From: Calycina herbarum
Lineage: Eukaryota > Ascomycota > Leotiomycetes > Helotiales > Pezizellaceae
Direction of reading: 5' to 3'
DNA length: 64,000 bases
Assembly: GCA_001414485.1 (NCBI GenBank)
Contig: LLEY01000026.1
Span: 310,001-374,000, forward strand
This document shows positions 35,301-48,795 of this stretch, in pieces. The first letter of the stretch is position 1. Every line of letters begins with the position of its first letter. Below the pieces are notes generated by a model that worked only from the letters and a program-made list of their open reading frames with translations, ran no database searches and was not told the DNA's origin. Position numbers and translations under genes: made by a program.

Positions 35301-38300
35301 TGGAAGTGGCGTTGAGTACGTTGGCATTCTCCTCTGGCAGCGAAGAATCCGGCAATGCGACCCCAATTAGCGCAACATCTAGTACCCAGCTGTTTATAGA
35401 TGGTATTAATGTTGCTGGAAACCGGCTATTCGGTCTTCCTCCAGCTGAACCAACATATGTCTGCAATTGGGATTTTTCTGTTGGCGCTGTAAGTGGTGAG
35501 TGCACAACGGAGTTCTTCAGTCGGTTAGCCAGTGGAGTCAGAGCTTTTGGATTTTGCTTTGACGATGACGAAAACGCTCAACCCTCCATATCGGAGGTGG
35601 CTTTGCACGACGTGACATATCTCCGAGCAGCGGTCGAGTCTGTTCGCGTCTGGCTCCATGTAGAAGAGGCTGCATTCTTGTTGTCAACGGGTGAGATATC
35701 CGTAAACTTCAATGACTTGGCGGGTTCACACTATTCAAAGAAACTCAATCTTCTTGTCCCAGAAATTCGTCTTGGTTGTGTGGATGCAGAGTCTGCGTCT
35801 CGTCACAGATCACGGGCTCAGCATCCAGTCGAAACTCACGCCTACATCCAAACGTCCATTTCAGTCGCAATGATTGAGAGAACGCTTTGCTTTGAGAAAG
35901 ACCGACAACTTCAACAGGAGCACATCAAACGACATGATCAGAGAACCCACAGGACTGACTTTCTCCTTCTTCCTGGTCTTATTGATGATTCGGTGCTCAG
36001 CCCCGTGGACCCACCGGCTATGTGTGTCCCCCCTATGCCCCTTCCTGTATTGCAAGGCCCAGAAAATCATGCAGCAAACCATTCAATCTCTTCGGTTAAT
36101 TCATCTCTACGGCAGAATATGCGATCGGTCAACCGAAAAAGCTCATTTCTGTCTCTTTCAAGTGCTAGTCAAAGAAGTGACACTAGTGTCCTTCGCCCAC
36201 AGAGTTCCCTCCAAGCGCGGCAACTGCCACTCAGTGATTCCCGATCAAGGAGTCGACATAATAACGCTGGACTAGGCCATCGAACGCCCACGAGAGACGT
36301 GTCCGCTTCAACAGGCCGTCGCTCCTCCTTTTATAGTGCTGTCGGTGAGCACAGAGGCTTACCCCCTTCAAGTGTTACATTCTCAAGCTCGTACATGGCC
36401 CCATACTTTCCCCTCGAGGCTGTCGAGCCCGACAGGAAAGATCTCCCTGGCCACCGCCAAAGTTTGGAAGACAGTTCTGCTTGGGAAAATAACCGGTTCA
36501 CCTTGGATGATATCCACCCTGATCGGGTAGACAAAGGTGCTACACACGTTAGCTTCATCGTGGAGTTGCCCTCTGGGCTTAGGGGGGTATTGAATCCAAA
36601 AGCAGTCAACGCAGTTGCCAGTTTACTTGGCGCCTTGCAAGCAACCGACCCTATTGACCTTTTGGATGACCTTCAGATTGAGTCGATAAATGAGATCTTT
36701 GATCTTAAAAAACAGACAAACATGAAAGGGAAAGTCCTTGATATGAGCGTAAAAGCTCCTAGTGTAGACTTTCGTTTTTTGAATGGTTTCTCCTCTGGTG
36801 GCTTGGGAAGCCCTCATGATATGCATGATCAGTACGATTTTTCTGTTTCCAAATTTGCCCTTACCTCAAGATCAGCGACCGCAACGAAGATCGAAGGCCA
36901 GGAGGAAATGCCAGAGTCATCTACATTTCACATATCTTTGCGAAGCGCTGAAATATCCGCAAAGGAACGACTTAATGACATGAATGACCCTCAGGCGGCT
37001 GTTAATGGAATTATTGAGGATGTCGCTTGTTGGGCAATTTCGAATGACGCTACATCCGCGTCTGTGGCTTTTAAGAGCATCGAGTTCGCCACCGGAAGCA
37101 GTAAAATTGAATATCTTGCTTCCTTAATCCACCGCACCGGGGTCCTCGCTAGTGACACCGCGGATACATTCTCCTCTCTTTCCAGCCGTCAGCGCAATCG
37201 CATGCAGCTTTTCACCTATTTGGTTGCTACTGAAGGCCAACAAGCCACCGATCCACTTTTCTTGACGAGGCCCTCATACGTGCTTCGTACTGCCCCAGAC
37301 CACCTGCGAAGTAGTGATTCCTGGAAAGTAGTTACCCGTCTTCACCATATGTATGACAGCCTGCATCCTTCTACGAAACAGGATATCACAATTCGATGCT
37401 TAGCCAACTCGGACTTGATTCCACACAATGCTCAGGACTTAGTACTGGCCGGGTTTGATAATTGGAGGAGCTGGGATTTGAACAACGTAAATACATGTCT
37501 TGTAATGAAGAAAGTGTACGACACCAGAACAGAAGAAGCCTCACACGGCGCAAAACCTTTCAAGCCATTCAAAATCGTCCTTAGGACAGAGGTTATTCGT
37601 CTAATGCTTGACCCCGGACCAAAACAAAATGAAATATCTCTGCTAGATATTTCTGTGGTATTCGAAGACAAGATGGTGGCAATTGAGACCGAGTCACAGT
37701 CACCATTGGATGTTGACGAAGAGGAGATTATGACTGCTCAGATATTCTGCGCTGATGCTGCTATCAATCTCAATTGGGAACTTTGCGAGCTGGCTGACAA
37801 CATAATGAAGCTTTATAGTCAAAGCGAGCAGGCTCCAGCACCCAAGAGCAGTCCACCTTCGACTAAATCCAGTCATACCACGCCTGTCAAATCAAAGCGT
37901 GCTATGCATGTCCTAATTGCAACCGACAAGGCATCTATAACCTTCGACACAGTAAACATCAGGGCCGCCTCTATCTGTGAAGACCTAAAGGCTTCTTTTA
38001 TCATGGTTGACGATACAAGCGAAACGCCCAAAGCAATAAATCTTGTTCTTGCTGCTGAAGCTGCCACATCAAAGATCCGAAGCCATTCACAGGAGCTGAC
38101 GCTCTATCAAATACGATTCCCAAGCATATATACCTCATTCGAGAGACAAATTGGCAGCGAACTCCCAACAAACATCATCAAAGTAGCGGGAAACTGCCAG
38201 GAATTGTCTTTCACAGCTCAGCAAGACATTATAGCCCTCATAGAGGTGCTAGATCTCATTATTGGCGACGAGGTTGCGCAGCTTTACCTCCTCAAACAGA

Positions 38301-41300
38301 ATCTACCAGTCAAACAATCTCAGCATCACTCAAAGCCCACTGAAAGCAAACCTGCTTCAATCACGAAGATCAATGTTGCCCTATTCTTGGACGTGTATCA
38401 CATTAGCATTCCCTTGCTTCAATCATTGACTTACAATGTCTCCGGCATTGTAGCCAGGGCTTCGGTTGCAGCCCAGATAGGCTCCGAAATTATTTTTGAT
38501 TTTGATGTCAAAGAGCATTCTCATGACATGCAGACCTTGGTCGCCAGCAAATCAAAGAGCATATCCCTTCTCCAGATGCCTCCAACAAATGGGCGCATTG
38601 TGTCTCATATTTCAAATTCAGAAACCACAGTGTCTGTATTTGCCTCCGTCGAGCCAGTCGAGCTTGATGCAGCTGCCGTGTATAACCTTTTAACGGCTTT
38701 GAACCGACCTGAAATATCGAGTGTAATTACTGATGCGCAAGAAGACATCAAAGGGATGCAAGGCCATCTGGATGAAATATTCGGCGATCGACCAAAAGTC
38801 TCCAAAAAGGCCATAGAAGAAAGCAAGCCGTTCATCTATGATGCGCATTTGACACTTGCGGGCTTCAATATATTTGCTAGCTCACAGGGAATCAGTGAAG
38901 AATCGAATAAGGCGAGACTCGATTTGAACCTTGGGTGCATTCAGCTGGTGTTCGCCAACCGCATTGAGCCAAACGGGCCTGTCTTGTCGTTCCCTGAACT
39001 ACGAGTGAGCTTACGACATATCATGTTTGAGCTTTCGCAATGGGACAAAGAAGGTACCAGGCCTTGTGGTAATCTTTCTTTTGCTGCCTTTTTGACTGCT
39101 ACATCCAAGTTGAACGCCAGCCACGAGGAAGTTAGATCATTTCACATGAAGAGTGATGCGTTGAAGATAAATCTCTTCGCTGAGACTGCATCATCCGTCG
39201 TTGATATCATCGGATATCTGCAAAATAAGATCAAAGACATCGATTTGTCTCGCGAAAAGAAGTATCTTCGCAAGCTTCGAAAATCAAAACCTAGGATTAC
39301 CGTTAACGATGAGCAGCAACCAGACAACAGCAGTACAACAGGCTCTACAGCTATGTTTTCTTCAATGTACTCATTGGAATTGTTGAACATGCAAGTGTGC
39401 TGGCTCGTAGGAACCTATAGTATTGATGATTCATCCCAACAGGAAAGAGAGGATCTGGTGCTGTCCTTGAAACGAATCGATCTGTCTACCAGGAAAGAGA
39501 ACACAGCTAGGTTAACTATAGAAGATCTTCAGCTGCAAATGGTGCCAGCCTCCCAGGATAAGAATCAGCGTTCTCTCAACTCAGCTCTACTACCTGAGGT
39601 CATTTTCAATGTGGGATATGTATCTACGGCAGATACTCGTCGGTTAGCCTTCCAGGCGGCCGGTAAATCGCTCGATCTTCGCTTGACATCTCAGTTCATG
39701 GTTCCTGGTGCCACACTGAAGAAATCCATTGGATCAGCTGTCGACAAAGTTCGCGCCGCATCGGCAACTTGGTCGAAACCAACACCTGGACCAGCCACTG
39801 AGGAAACTCGACGACAACCATTCTTCGGGACGAAACGTATGGAGTCTCTACTTGTAGACGCAGATTTTGCTGGAGCTGTTGTATATCTCTCTGGAAAGAA
39901 AGTTTCTGACACGTCCAGAAAGACCCCAGGTAGCAAAGGTAGCAGAGCTCCTCAAACTGGTAGATACGGACAATTCACACAAACAGACGCTAGCAGTAGC
40001 ACTGTCCTGCGTGCTCCGGGTCTTGCTTGGAAGGTCGAATATAAAGACGACGGGTTTAATGATCCATCTTTGAACGCTGAAATCAAAGTAGATGCATCCT
40101 CCAATATACTGTACCCTGCAGTTGTGCCGCTCATCATGGAGATTTCGTCAACTGTCAAGGACATCGTAAGCGACGATGACGATAAGAAGGATTTGCCAGC
40201 CAAAACATCACCCCAGAAATTCATGACCACGGAGGAAGACAACATCTTGACCACGGATCCTAGCGCAGTGCTTGGTCGCACGAGGCTCAACCTGGGGTTT
40301 CGAATTTGCAGACAAGAATTCAGCCTTAGCTGTCAACCTATAGCGCGTGTTGCTGCGACTGCTCGTTTCGACGACATCTATGTCACCGTAAATACCGTGA
40401 AGACGAGTGAGCATGGCCATTTTTTTGCAGCATCTGCTATCTTCACGAGGCTGCAAGCATCCGTTCAGCATGTTTACTCTCGCGAATCCACAGGCAGTTT
40501 CGATGTTGACTCTGTATTTCTATCCTTGATGAACAGCAAGCATGTGAGCGGGACAAGTGGCGTTTCTGCCATACTAAAAATCAGCCCAATGAAGGTCCTA
40601 GTGAACGCAAAACAAATACAAGATTTCTTGCTATTTCGAGAAATCTGGGTCCCGCCAGAGATAAGGCAGAGCTCTCCAGCACCAACGCCGTCCACTCTGC
40701 AATCACAAACCTACCTTGTTCAACGATATCAACAAGTTGCAGCAACGGGAGCATTTCCTTGGAATGCAACCGTGTCGATTGAAGAACTCGATGTACAGCT
40801 GGATCTTGGGCAAGCGATTGGAAAATCGGCATTCATAATTACTAATTTCTGGATCTCTTCTAAGAAAAACTCAGACTGGGAACAAAATCTGTGTCTTGGC
40901 TTTGATAAAGTAGGTGTTGATAGTACTGGAAGAATGAGTGGTTTTGTTTCACTTCAAGATTTCAGAGTCCGGACTTCAATTCAGTGGCCAGCTCGCGAGA
41001 TGGCCCTCAACCAAACACCTCTGGTACAAGCCTCTTTAGGTTTCAGTCAACTTCGAGTCAAAGCTGCTTTCGATTATCAAGCATTTTTGGTGGCTGATAT
41101 CACGTTGTTCGAGTTTCTCATGTATAATGTTCGAAATGGGTCTACGGCTAAGGGCGATCGCCTCGTTGCAATACTTGATGGCGAGGCAGTGCAAGTCTTT
41201 TGTACGACTACAACTGCATCACAGGCGTTGGCGTTGTACCAGGCCTTCTTACGACTCGCTCAAGAAAAACGGACAAATTATGAGACTTCTCTTACAGAGA

Positions 41301-42239
41301 TTGAGAAGTTTATGAAACGGAAGTCGGTCTCGCACCCAATATCACCACAGCCAAAAACGCCATCCTATGTACGCGAGAACAAACAGGCCAAATCCCCGAT
41401 ATCCCTTCATACCGATGTTATCGTGACTCTGAAAGCGGTCAATCTTGGGGCCTTCCCGAACACTTTCTCGAATCACCAAGTCTTCAAGTTAGAAGCTCTC
41501 AATGCGCAGGCTCGTTTTGCCGTCACGATGGATCATGGCAAGATTCATAGTATCTTGGGTCTTACCCTCGGCCAACTTCGCATTGGTCTAGCCGGAGTCA
41601 AACAAGTTGACATGCCCAAGACTGTGGGTGAAATTTCGGTCGAAGACGTAGTTAGCAGCGCTACAGGGTCGCGTGGCGGAACAATCCTGAAGGTTCCCAA
41701 GGTTGAGGCAACTATGCAGACTTGGCAAGTTCCCGAGTCCAACCACATCGATTACATTTTCAAAAGTTTCTTCGAAGGCAAGGTCGAAGTAGGTTGGAAT
41801 TATTCTCGAATCAGCTACATTCGAGGTATGTGGGCCTCTCACTCAAAGGCTCTCGCTCAACGCCTCGGAAAGCCCCTCCCGATTTCCGCGGTGAAGATTA
41901 CGGGGGTTCCTGATGAGGAAGACGGAGAAAGAAAGGGGGATGAACAGCAGAAAATCACAGCTGAGGTCAACGTTCCGCAATCTAAGTATGATTATACGGC
42001 CCTTGAAGCTCCTATCATCGAGACGCCACAGTTGAGGGATATGGGCGAAGCTACGCCACCGTAAGTTGTGTCGTTCGAGTTGAAAACCGGGATGAATGCT
42101 AATTTTTGATAGGTTGGAATGGATTGGACTTCATCGTGACAGGTTACCCAACTTGACTCACCAGATTGTGATTGTGACTCTTTTGGAGTTGGCAAGCGAG
42201 GTGGAAGATGCTTATGCAAAGATTCTAGGGTCTTCTTAA
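32348..42239 (+). CDS. fmp27: FMP27/BLTP2-type bridge-like lipid-transfer protein
   Basis: The model is join(32348..32409, 32463..32498, 32545..42060, 42113..42239), 3246 aa. Two short 5' exons and one 3' exon flank a 9.5-kb main exon; phases agree. Known: yeast Fmp27/Ypr117w, Drosophila Hobbit, plant SABRE and human BLTP2 are rod-like repeating-beta-groove proteins that bridge ER to plasma membrane and move phospholipids. Seen: an N-terminal membrane anchor (VFLVELLVCGVL then TLFFLFYFNRLFATLISYGI), immediately the family's start of the groove (IDIQALQISLLGGRVFFKG), many repeated beta-type segments, and the conserved C-terminal part (KVEVGWNYSRISYIRGMW). It ends with a helix of 43 residues after the last intron. 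A Lys/Ser-rich loop at about residues 185-245 and a Ser-rich loop around 1220-1310 look disordered. Size and ends agree with the family. Confidence 0.95.
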
Positions 42240-43462
42240 TGCTTGGTCTTGCGATGAGGGTAAATTAATTGTATTATTTTTGTATGAAAATATGGCATGG
42301 GATGCGGCATAGCGAGGAGTTGGTTAGCATGGTTTCAGGGTAGCGTTAATTATGCGTCAGAGGGCAATCATTAATGACTCTCATGAGAGAGTTTTACATA
42401 GGTATTATAGATGTATTACATGGCTATCAAAATTCAATGTCGCCAGGGAAGTTGTGGAGTTGTGGGTTGCACTCCCCCCACATCTATACATGCACATCTC
42501 AATGCAAGGCAAGGCGCTTTCTCAATCTTGCATGGTGGGACTACCAAGAATTATTGTGTTTCGATAAGTAGGGATTTATCATTTCAGTCTCGCCAGCGGT
42601 ACAAGGGCAATTGAAATTCGGAAAAAGTAATCTTACAATTGTCCCAGCTTTCTGGGATAACTTCAAATTACCCTAAAGTTCTCGAACAATTGTCTCAAAT
42701 TATCCTAATAGTTTCAAACAATACCTTTGATTGTCCTCGAGTTTTAGAATAATCGGCCTATACAAGGAAGTTGCGACGAAGGTCCATAAGGTTAGCCTAG
42801 GAAAAGCCGTGACACAACATGGGAGCTGCTAGTATGAGATATGTGTAAGTGGTAAACTAAAAGATAACTTATTAAGCTTAAACTCGTGCAGCTAAAGAGA
42901 GCTAACTATATCTATTACGTAGCGTTGCAATAAATTGTAAATCCTATTGTGCGTTGAGTGATGTGGCAAAATACCCCTCATGAAGCAACCTTGACTTTTT
43001 AAGAGCTGAAAAGTTTAACTTGAAAATACCATAGGGACAAAAATCGGTTCCCCGGGTTGCACTATAATCTTGCCCGTATGTACTCTTATGACTCTGGACC
43101 GCCAATTCCATGCGGCATTGTCAGGGCCTAGCCCTGGTTTGACGAAGATGGCGGCCTGAGGCGCGATGAGGGGTAGCGCCCGAACAAACCCCGCTACGCT
43201 ACGGCCAGCCATCCATATCTCAAATTCTTCTCCTCCTCTTTCGATAACCTGCCGGCAGCTCTCCCCATTCCATCTCGACCTTCTACCTGCCATCTCCTCG
43301 CGCCCTCTATCTCGTCTGTCGTGGTCATCCAGGACAGCGCACGATAGATTTCTATACTCAGGTGGTTTTTCGATCCCACTCTCGAGTCTCCTCATACCAC
43401 AGCGCTCCGGCGTCCTTAAAAAAATCTTCAATTAATCAGCTTTTCGAAGCCCCACCGCCAAT
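42240..43462. other. Intergenic region before EF-2
   Basis: Contains the degenerate repeats at 42605-42755. The last ~250 bases are CT-rich (CTCCTCCTCTTTCG, CTTCTACCTGCC), as expected for a strong EF-2 promoter and start region. No supported gene. Confidence 0.5.
42605..42755. repeat. Degenerate ~35-bp tandem repeat
   Basis: Two clear units, TCAAATTACCCTAAAGTTCT... (42663) and TCAAATTATCCTAATAGTTT... (42697), with weaker relatives on both sides. Many differences between units are C/T. Similar TTATCC(C/T)AAAAG-A-(C/T)-AACAATGG strings occur at 17151 and 60853. Confidence 0.6.
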
Positions 43463-46284
43463 ATGGTCAAGTAAGTCGATTCCTCTGCTGCAAATGCCCT
43501 CATCGATCCAGATTCTCGTCTTTGGCCATCTGCGACCGCCTCAACACCATCAACACCATGACTTGAAGAGTTGGATTCGACCCCTCTCGGAGATAAGGTC
43601 AGATCAAGAAAAACAGTTGCTAACGTCTCTCGCAATGCAGCTTCACCGTCGAAGAGGTCCGAGAGTTGATGGACAAGCCTACGAACGTTCGTAACATGTC
43701 CGTCATTGCTCACGTCGATCACGGAAAGTCGACCCTCACCGATTCCCTCCTCTCCAAGGCCGGTATCATCTCTGCTGCAAAGGCTGGAGATGCCCGAGCC
43801 ACCGATACTCGTGCCGATGAACAAGAGCGTGGTATTACCATCAAGTCTACCGCCATCTCCCTGTATGGTCACTTGGAAGATGATGAGGATATCAAGGAGA
43901 TTCAACAATTCCAGAAGACCGACGGAAAGGATTTCTTGATCAACTTGATCGATTCGCCTGGTCACGTTGATTTCTCTTCTGAAGTCACTGCTGCTCTCCG
44001 TGTCACTGACGGTGCTCTCGTTGTCGTGGATACAATTGAAGGTGTTTGTGTGCAAACCGAGACCGTTCTCCGACAAGCTCTTGGTGAGCGTATCAAGCCT
44101 GTTGTCATTATCAACAAGGTCGATCGTGCTCTTCTTGAGTTGCAAGTCTCAAAGGAGGATCTTTACCAATCCTTCTCAAGAACCATTGAGTCCGTCAACG
44201 TCGTTATCTCCACCTACTTTGACAAGACCCTTGGTGATGTCCAAGTGTACCCATACAAGGGTACAGTCGCTTTCGGTTCCGGTCTCCACGGCTGGGCTTT
44301 CACCGTCAGACAATTCGCCATGAAATATTCCAAGAAATTTGGTGTTGACAGAGTAAAGATGATGGAGCGTCTTTGGGTAAGGACATATATCGAACAATAT
44401 TGAGGTGCAGTAACTAACCATATATCTCCAGGGCGACAACTACTTCAACCCCAAGACCAAGAAGTGGACCAAGAACGGCACCTACGAGGGCAAGGAACTC
44501 GAGCGTGCTTTCAACCAGTTTATTCTCGACCCAATTTTCAGAATTTTCGCAGCCGTCATGAACTTCAAGACCGACGAGATCCCAACCTTACTCGAGAAGC
44601 TCTCCATCAAGCTTGCACCAGAAGACAAGGAGAAGGAGGGCAAGCAACTTCTCAAGGTTGTCATGCGAACTTTCCTTCCCGCCGCCGATGCCCTTTTGGA
44701 GATGTTGATTCTCCACTTGCCATCCCCAGTGACCGCCCAAAAGTACCGTGCCGAGACTCTTTACGAAGGTCCTCCAGATGATGAGGCCTGTATCGGTATC
44801 CGGGATTGTGATCCTAAAGCCCCACTCATGTTGTACGTCTCAAAGATGGTGCCAACATCCGATAAGGGTCGTTTCTACGCTTTCGGTCGTGTCTTTGCCG
44901 GAACTGTCAAGTCTGGATTGAAGGTCCGTATCCAAGGTCCCAACTACACCCCAGGAAAGAAGGATGATCTCTTCATCAAGGCTATACAGCGTACCGTTCT
45001 CATGATGGGCGGTAAGGTCGATCCTATTGAAAACGTCCCAGCTGGTAACATTTTGGGTTTGGTCGGTATCGATCAGTTTTTGTTGAAGTCCGGAACTCTC
45101 ACCACCAGTGACACCGCCCACAACTTGAAGGTCATGAAGTTCTCCGTCTCCCCCGTCGTGCAACGTTCCGTCGAGGTCAAGAACGCCCAGGATCTCCCAA
45201 AGCTTGTCGAAGGTCTTAAGCGTCTTTCAAAGTCTGATCCTTGTGTTTTGACTTCCATCTCCCCATCCGGTGAGCACATCGTCGCTGGTGCCGGTGAGTT
45301 GCACTTGGAAATTTGCTTGAAGGATCTCGAGGAGGACCACGCCGGTGTTCCTCTCAGAATTTCCGACCCAGTCGTTTCTTACCGTGAGACTGTTACTGCC
45401 AAGTCCAGTATCACCGCCTTGTCCAAGTCACCCAACAAGCATAACCGTCTTTACATGATTGCTGAGCCTCTCGACCCTGAGGTTTCCAAGGAAATTGAGG
45501 CTGGCCGAATCGGTCCACGTGACGATTTCAAGGCTCGTGCCCGTATCTTGGCCGATGACTTCGGATGGGATGTCACGGATGCCCGTAAGATTTGGTGCTT
45601 CGGACCAGATACCAATGGTGCCAACTTGTTGGTTGATCAGACCAAGGCCGTTCAGTACCTCAGTGAAATCAAGGATTCCGTTGTGTCCGGTTTCCAATGG
45701 GCTTCAAGAGAAGGACCAGTCGCTGAGGAGCCAATGCGATCTTGCCGATTTAACATTATGGATGTCACTCTTCACGCTGATGCTATCCACAGAGGTGGTG
45801 GACAGTTGATCCCAACTGCTCGTCGTGTTCTGTACGCTGCTGCTCTCTTGGCTGAGCCAGGTCTTCTCGAGCCAGTCTTCTTGGTCGAGATTCAAGTGCC
45901 TGAGGGCGCTATGGGTGGTGTTTACGGTGTTCTTACCCGTAGACGTGGTCACGTCTTCAACGAGGAGCAACGTCCAGGAACCCCTCTCTTCACTATCAAG
46001 GCCTACCTTCCAGTCATGGAGTCTTTCGGTTTCAACGCCGATCTCCGATCGCACACCTCTGGACAGGCATTCCCAACTTTGGTCTTTGACCATTGGCAAA
46101 TTCTCCCCGGTGGATCACCTATCGATGGCACATCAAAGGTTGGTCAAGTTGTACAGGCCATGCGTAAACGTAAGGGTATCAAGGAGGTTGTTCCAGGTGT
46201 TGAGAACGTAAGTTTATTATCCTTCCTCAACATAACTTTAGAAGATTTACTAACTATGATTTACAGTACTATGATAAGCTATAG
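43463..46284 (+). CDS. eft2: Translation elongation factor 2
   Basis: The model is join(43463..43470, 43641..44376, 44432..46207, 46267..46284), 845 aa. EF-2 is the GTPase that moves tRNA and mRNA through the 80S ribosome. Seen: G1 AHVDHGKST (26-34), the switch RGITIKST, G3 DSPGH, G4 NKVD, domain IV with the diphthamide loop [12 protein letters not shown] (modified His at 701), and the universal C-terminus YYDKL, encoded by the last 18-nt exon. The first coding exon is only 8 nt (ATG GTC AA), followed by a 170-nt intron. The acceptor at 43640 restores [12 protein letters not shown], the normal family start. Codons look strongly biased to C-ending forms, unlike the neighbours, as expected of a highly expressed gene. 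The symbol follows yeast usage. Confidence 0.98.
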
Positions 46285-47136
46285 ATGCGTGCTATCTTGA
46301 TTGATAGATTTCCTCCTCACCATGTATGCTTTGCGCGTCTACCTTTAAGAAAGATTATCAGCAGCTCTTGCATACACCCGAATCACGATATCATGAAAAA
46401 TTCACGTCCCTGATGTCCCAACTCTTGAAGTGGGTGGTTTGATGGGACGCCAAAAAGCAAAGTCAACTCTTCCTGTTGAGCGTGATCATTTTCCTCACTT
46501 GTTCCTCTCTTTTTTTGTTAAGCAAGTCGAGATTTCGGTCTTGATGTATGTAGCTGCATGAGAATTGAAAGAAAAAAAATCTAGAACAATGCTTTTTATC
46601 CATGTGACTTGTATTTTCAGTGACCTTTAATAGAAACCGTCAGATAGCAATGTTTGAACCGAAAACTCCAAGAGAAATTCTCCCAGCGATTTTACGACTC
46701 AAGCATCAACCTAACAAATATCCTTAATCGATTTAGTTCAATGAAGACTTTAATGGTGCCTTTTGATCTCCATCCCGAGATAATATTTACACTAGACTGC
46801 CATAGAACTTTGACCTTGTCCGTACTAGAATCAATGAGAATTATTTAGTGTAACTTTTGTCTCGGGGCGTAAACTAGTCCTGGCCCAAACCAAACGATGT
46901 CAAAAACAGATTGTCGCAATGCTTCCCGACATTTTCCACCCCTCCAATGATCCCAAGTCATGCAGTGTGGGTGGTTCCGGGACCTTGTGTAATGTTACAA
47001 TTGACTTCTATTCGAATGGAGATTTTTCCTATCCCAACCAACACCGTCGCTGTGCAAATGCTGTACTGTACATGATACACATGTATGATACCCCTTATTC
47101 TTACACCACCTGGCAACCCCCTCCCTTTCGTACTAC
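46285..47136. other. Intergenic region between convergent EF-2 and AIM41
   Basis: EF-2 3' UTR plus flank. No supported gene. Confidence 0.5.
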
Positions 47137-47829
47137 TTATTCCTCAGCCAAAACCTCCCTTACAACCCTCGCAACCTCCCCCCTCTCAACATTCCTCTCC
47201 CCCAGAACTTCCTTATCAAAAACCCTCCTCGAAACATCCCCGACACTCAACTTCCCCCCTTCCTTCTCCGCCTTCATTTTCCCAACCAAGCTTCTCACCA
47301 CCTCCCTAACCTCACTCTCGGGCATCATCTCGACACTGCCCGAATACTCTTCCAGTATCTTGATCTGACTCTCCTCCTTCTCTATCAGATCTGCCCGATT
47401 CGCTTTCTGGAAATCTTCTACGGCGGCCTTGGAGGAGGAGAGTTGTTTGAGGATTAGGGAGCGCAGGGCGAGGTCTGTTGTTATTGGTGACGAGGTCTTG
47501 GAGGCGTTGAGGGTGCTTGCTAGGAGGGCGCGGAGGACGGTTAGGCGGGGGGTGTCTTTTGCGCGCATGGCTGTTTTTAGGTCGGTTCTGCGGGAGGGGG
47601 TTAGTTTTGGGTACAAGTACTTGTGGGGAAGGCGCGAGGGAGGGGTCAATTGGGCATCGAGAGGGAAGGAGGGAGCGAGGGGAGGAATGGGGTGATGGTG
47701 AGGAAGGCGCGAGGGAGGAAAGACCTACCGTAGTTTTAGAAGCATAGGAGGTGTGGTTGGCGTGCTCGTTGCATAGCTGCGTGTGAGTGACAGCCTCGAG
47801 GCTCGAGTCCAAATCTGTCGTGTATTCAT
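47137..47829 (-). CDS. aim41: Mitochondrial Aim41 / YqeY-like protein
   Basis: The model is complement(join(47137..47587, 47729..47829)), 183 aa, with a 141-nt intron. Seen: an N-terminal presequence rich in Arg, Ser and Thr and free of acidic residues (MNTRQIWTRASRLSLTRSYA), then the YqeY domain: LKTAMRAKDTPRLTVLRALLA, the helix DFQKANRADLIEKEESQIKILEEY, and the C-terminal VRSLVGKMKAEK and DVSRRVFDKEVLGER segments. Known: YqeY proteins resemble the tail domain of GatB of the tRNA-dependent amidotransferase. Yeast Aim41 is mitochondrial and affects mitochondrial inheritance; its biochemical task is unknown. The start is chosen at the presequence Met because splicing there keeps frame. Confidence 0.9.
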
Positions 47830-48795
47830 TCTTGCGGTAGTCTGCAATTGACAACCTAGCAGAGGAGGTGGAGACGAGAAGGGGTTGGTGAGGGGTCAAT
47901 TGAAGCTTTTGTGATGTTTGGGAATTTATTTCGATGCGAGAGCAGATCTAGGATCTAGGTAAGTAGCTGCAGCTGTTTGACGCCAAGGAAAGATCCAAGG
48001 AAAGATCCAAGGAAAGATGTTCGCATGTTCGTCTCCCCCGCTTGCTCAGACAGGGGTCCGAACTCTAAATTGCGACCAGGTGACGCTGAAACTGGAAGCT
48101 ACAACTAAATACATAAAACGCGCTTTCCCCCTCGAATTCTATCATTTTGATACTGCAATGTCACGAGAAATTCAGAGAAGGAAGGGGCGTTGATGAATGG
48201 TATGTCTTAACCCTACTTCTCATTGGTCGATTGTCCCCTCGTAAGCCATCGCCAGTTCCCCCGTTCTTGCCGAGATGAGCAAGCAGCTGCCTTGTCTGAC
48301 TTTATGCTCTGGGGGCCGTTGACTTGGATGACTCGATTCCTTCCCATGATTAGAGCGTTTTTTGCTTCGTTGTACAGCTGTGGATCTTTGTTTCTATCGT
48401 TTAGTGCTAGTGTTGCCTGTCTTGAACGTCTGCTGTGTCGTCATGTCCCCAGGCCTGTGTTCATTCTTCGTCCCACATCACTATGGAGCCTTTTCGGTGC
48501 TTGGGGAGTTTGTAAATCCTTGCATTTCCCACTTGGGACGAGAAGCTTCCTTTTACTTGATTCTTCACTTGGCTTTGTGCTATTCTATTCACTTCTATCG
48601 TGCCTTGCTTCTCCGCGCGTCCTAGTATTTTTGAAGAGTTGCCTGTTGGTAATACACAACACCTTGAGGTTTCTCATCTGATTACCAACAGAATTGACTC
48701 CTTCGTCCTCCATCCCAACAAACTTTGTCCGGTTTCAAAGTTCCACGACCTCCATAAACCGCACCAAAATTAAATCACCACCCCAGCCACGCAAA
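47830..48795. other. Intergenic region / 5' leader
   Basis: Divergent promoters of AIM41 and the gene at 48796. A 3 x 12-bp repeat (CCAAGGAAAGAT) lies at 47983-48018. Frames at 48223-48681 are Leu/Ser/Phe-rich noise from a T-rich leader, not a supported gene. Confidence 0.5.
47983..48018. repeat. 3 x 12-bp tandem repeat
   Basis: Three perfect copies of CCAAGGAAAGAT in the AIM41 upstream region. Confidence 0.95.

Noticed and set aside
43432..44145. 237-codon minus frame inside EF-2
   Set aside because: It lies antisense to a certain EF-2 exon with strong codon bias. Such long antisense frames are a by-product of that bias.
48223..48681. 152-codon Leu/Phe/Ser-rich plus frame
   Set aside because: T-rich leader of the gene at 48796. 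The hydrophobic composition comes from base bias.
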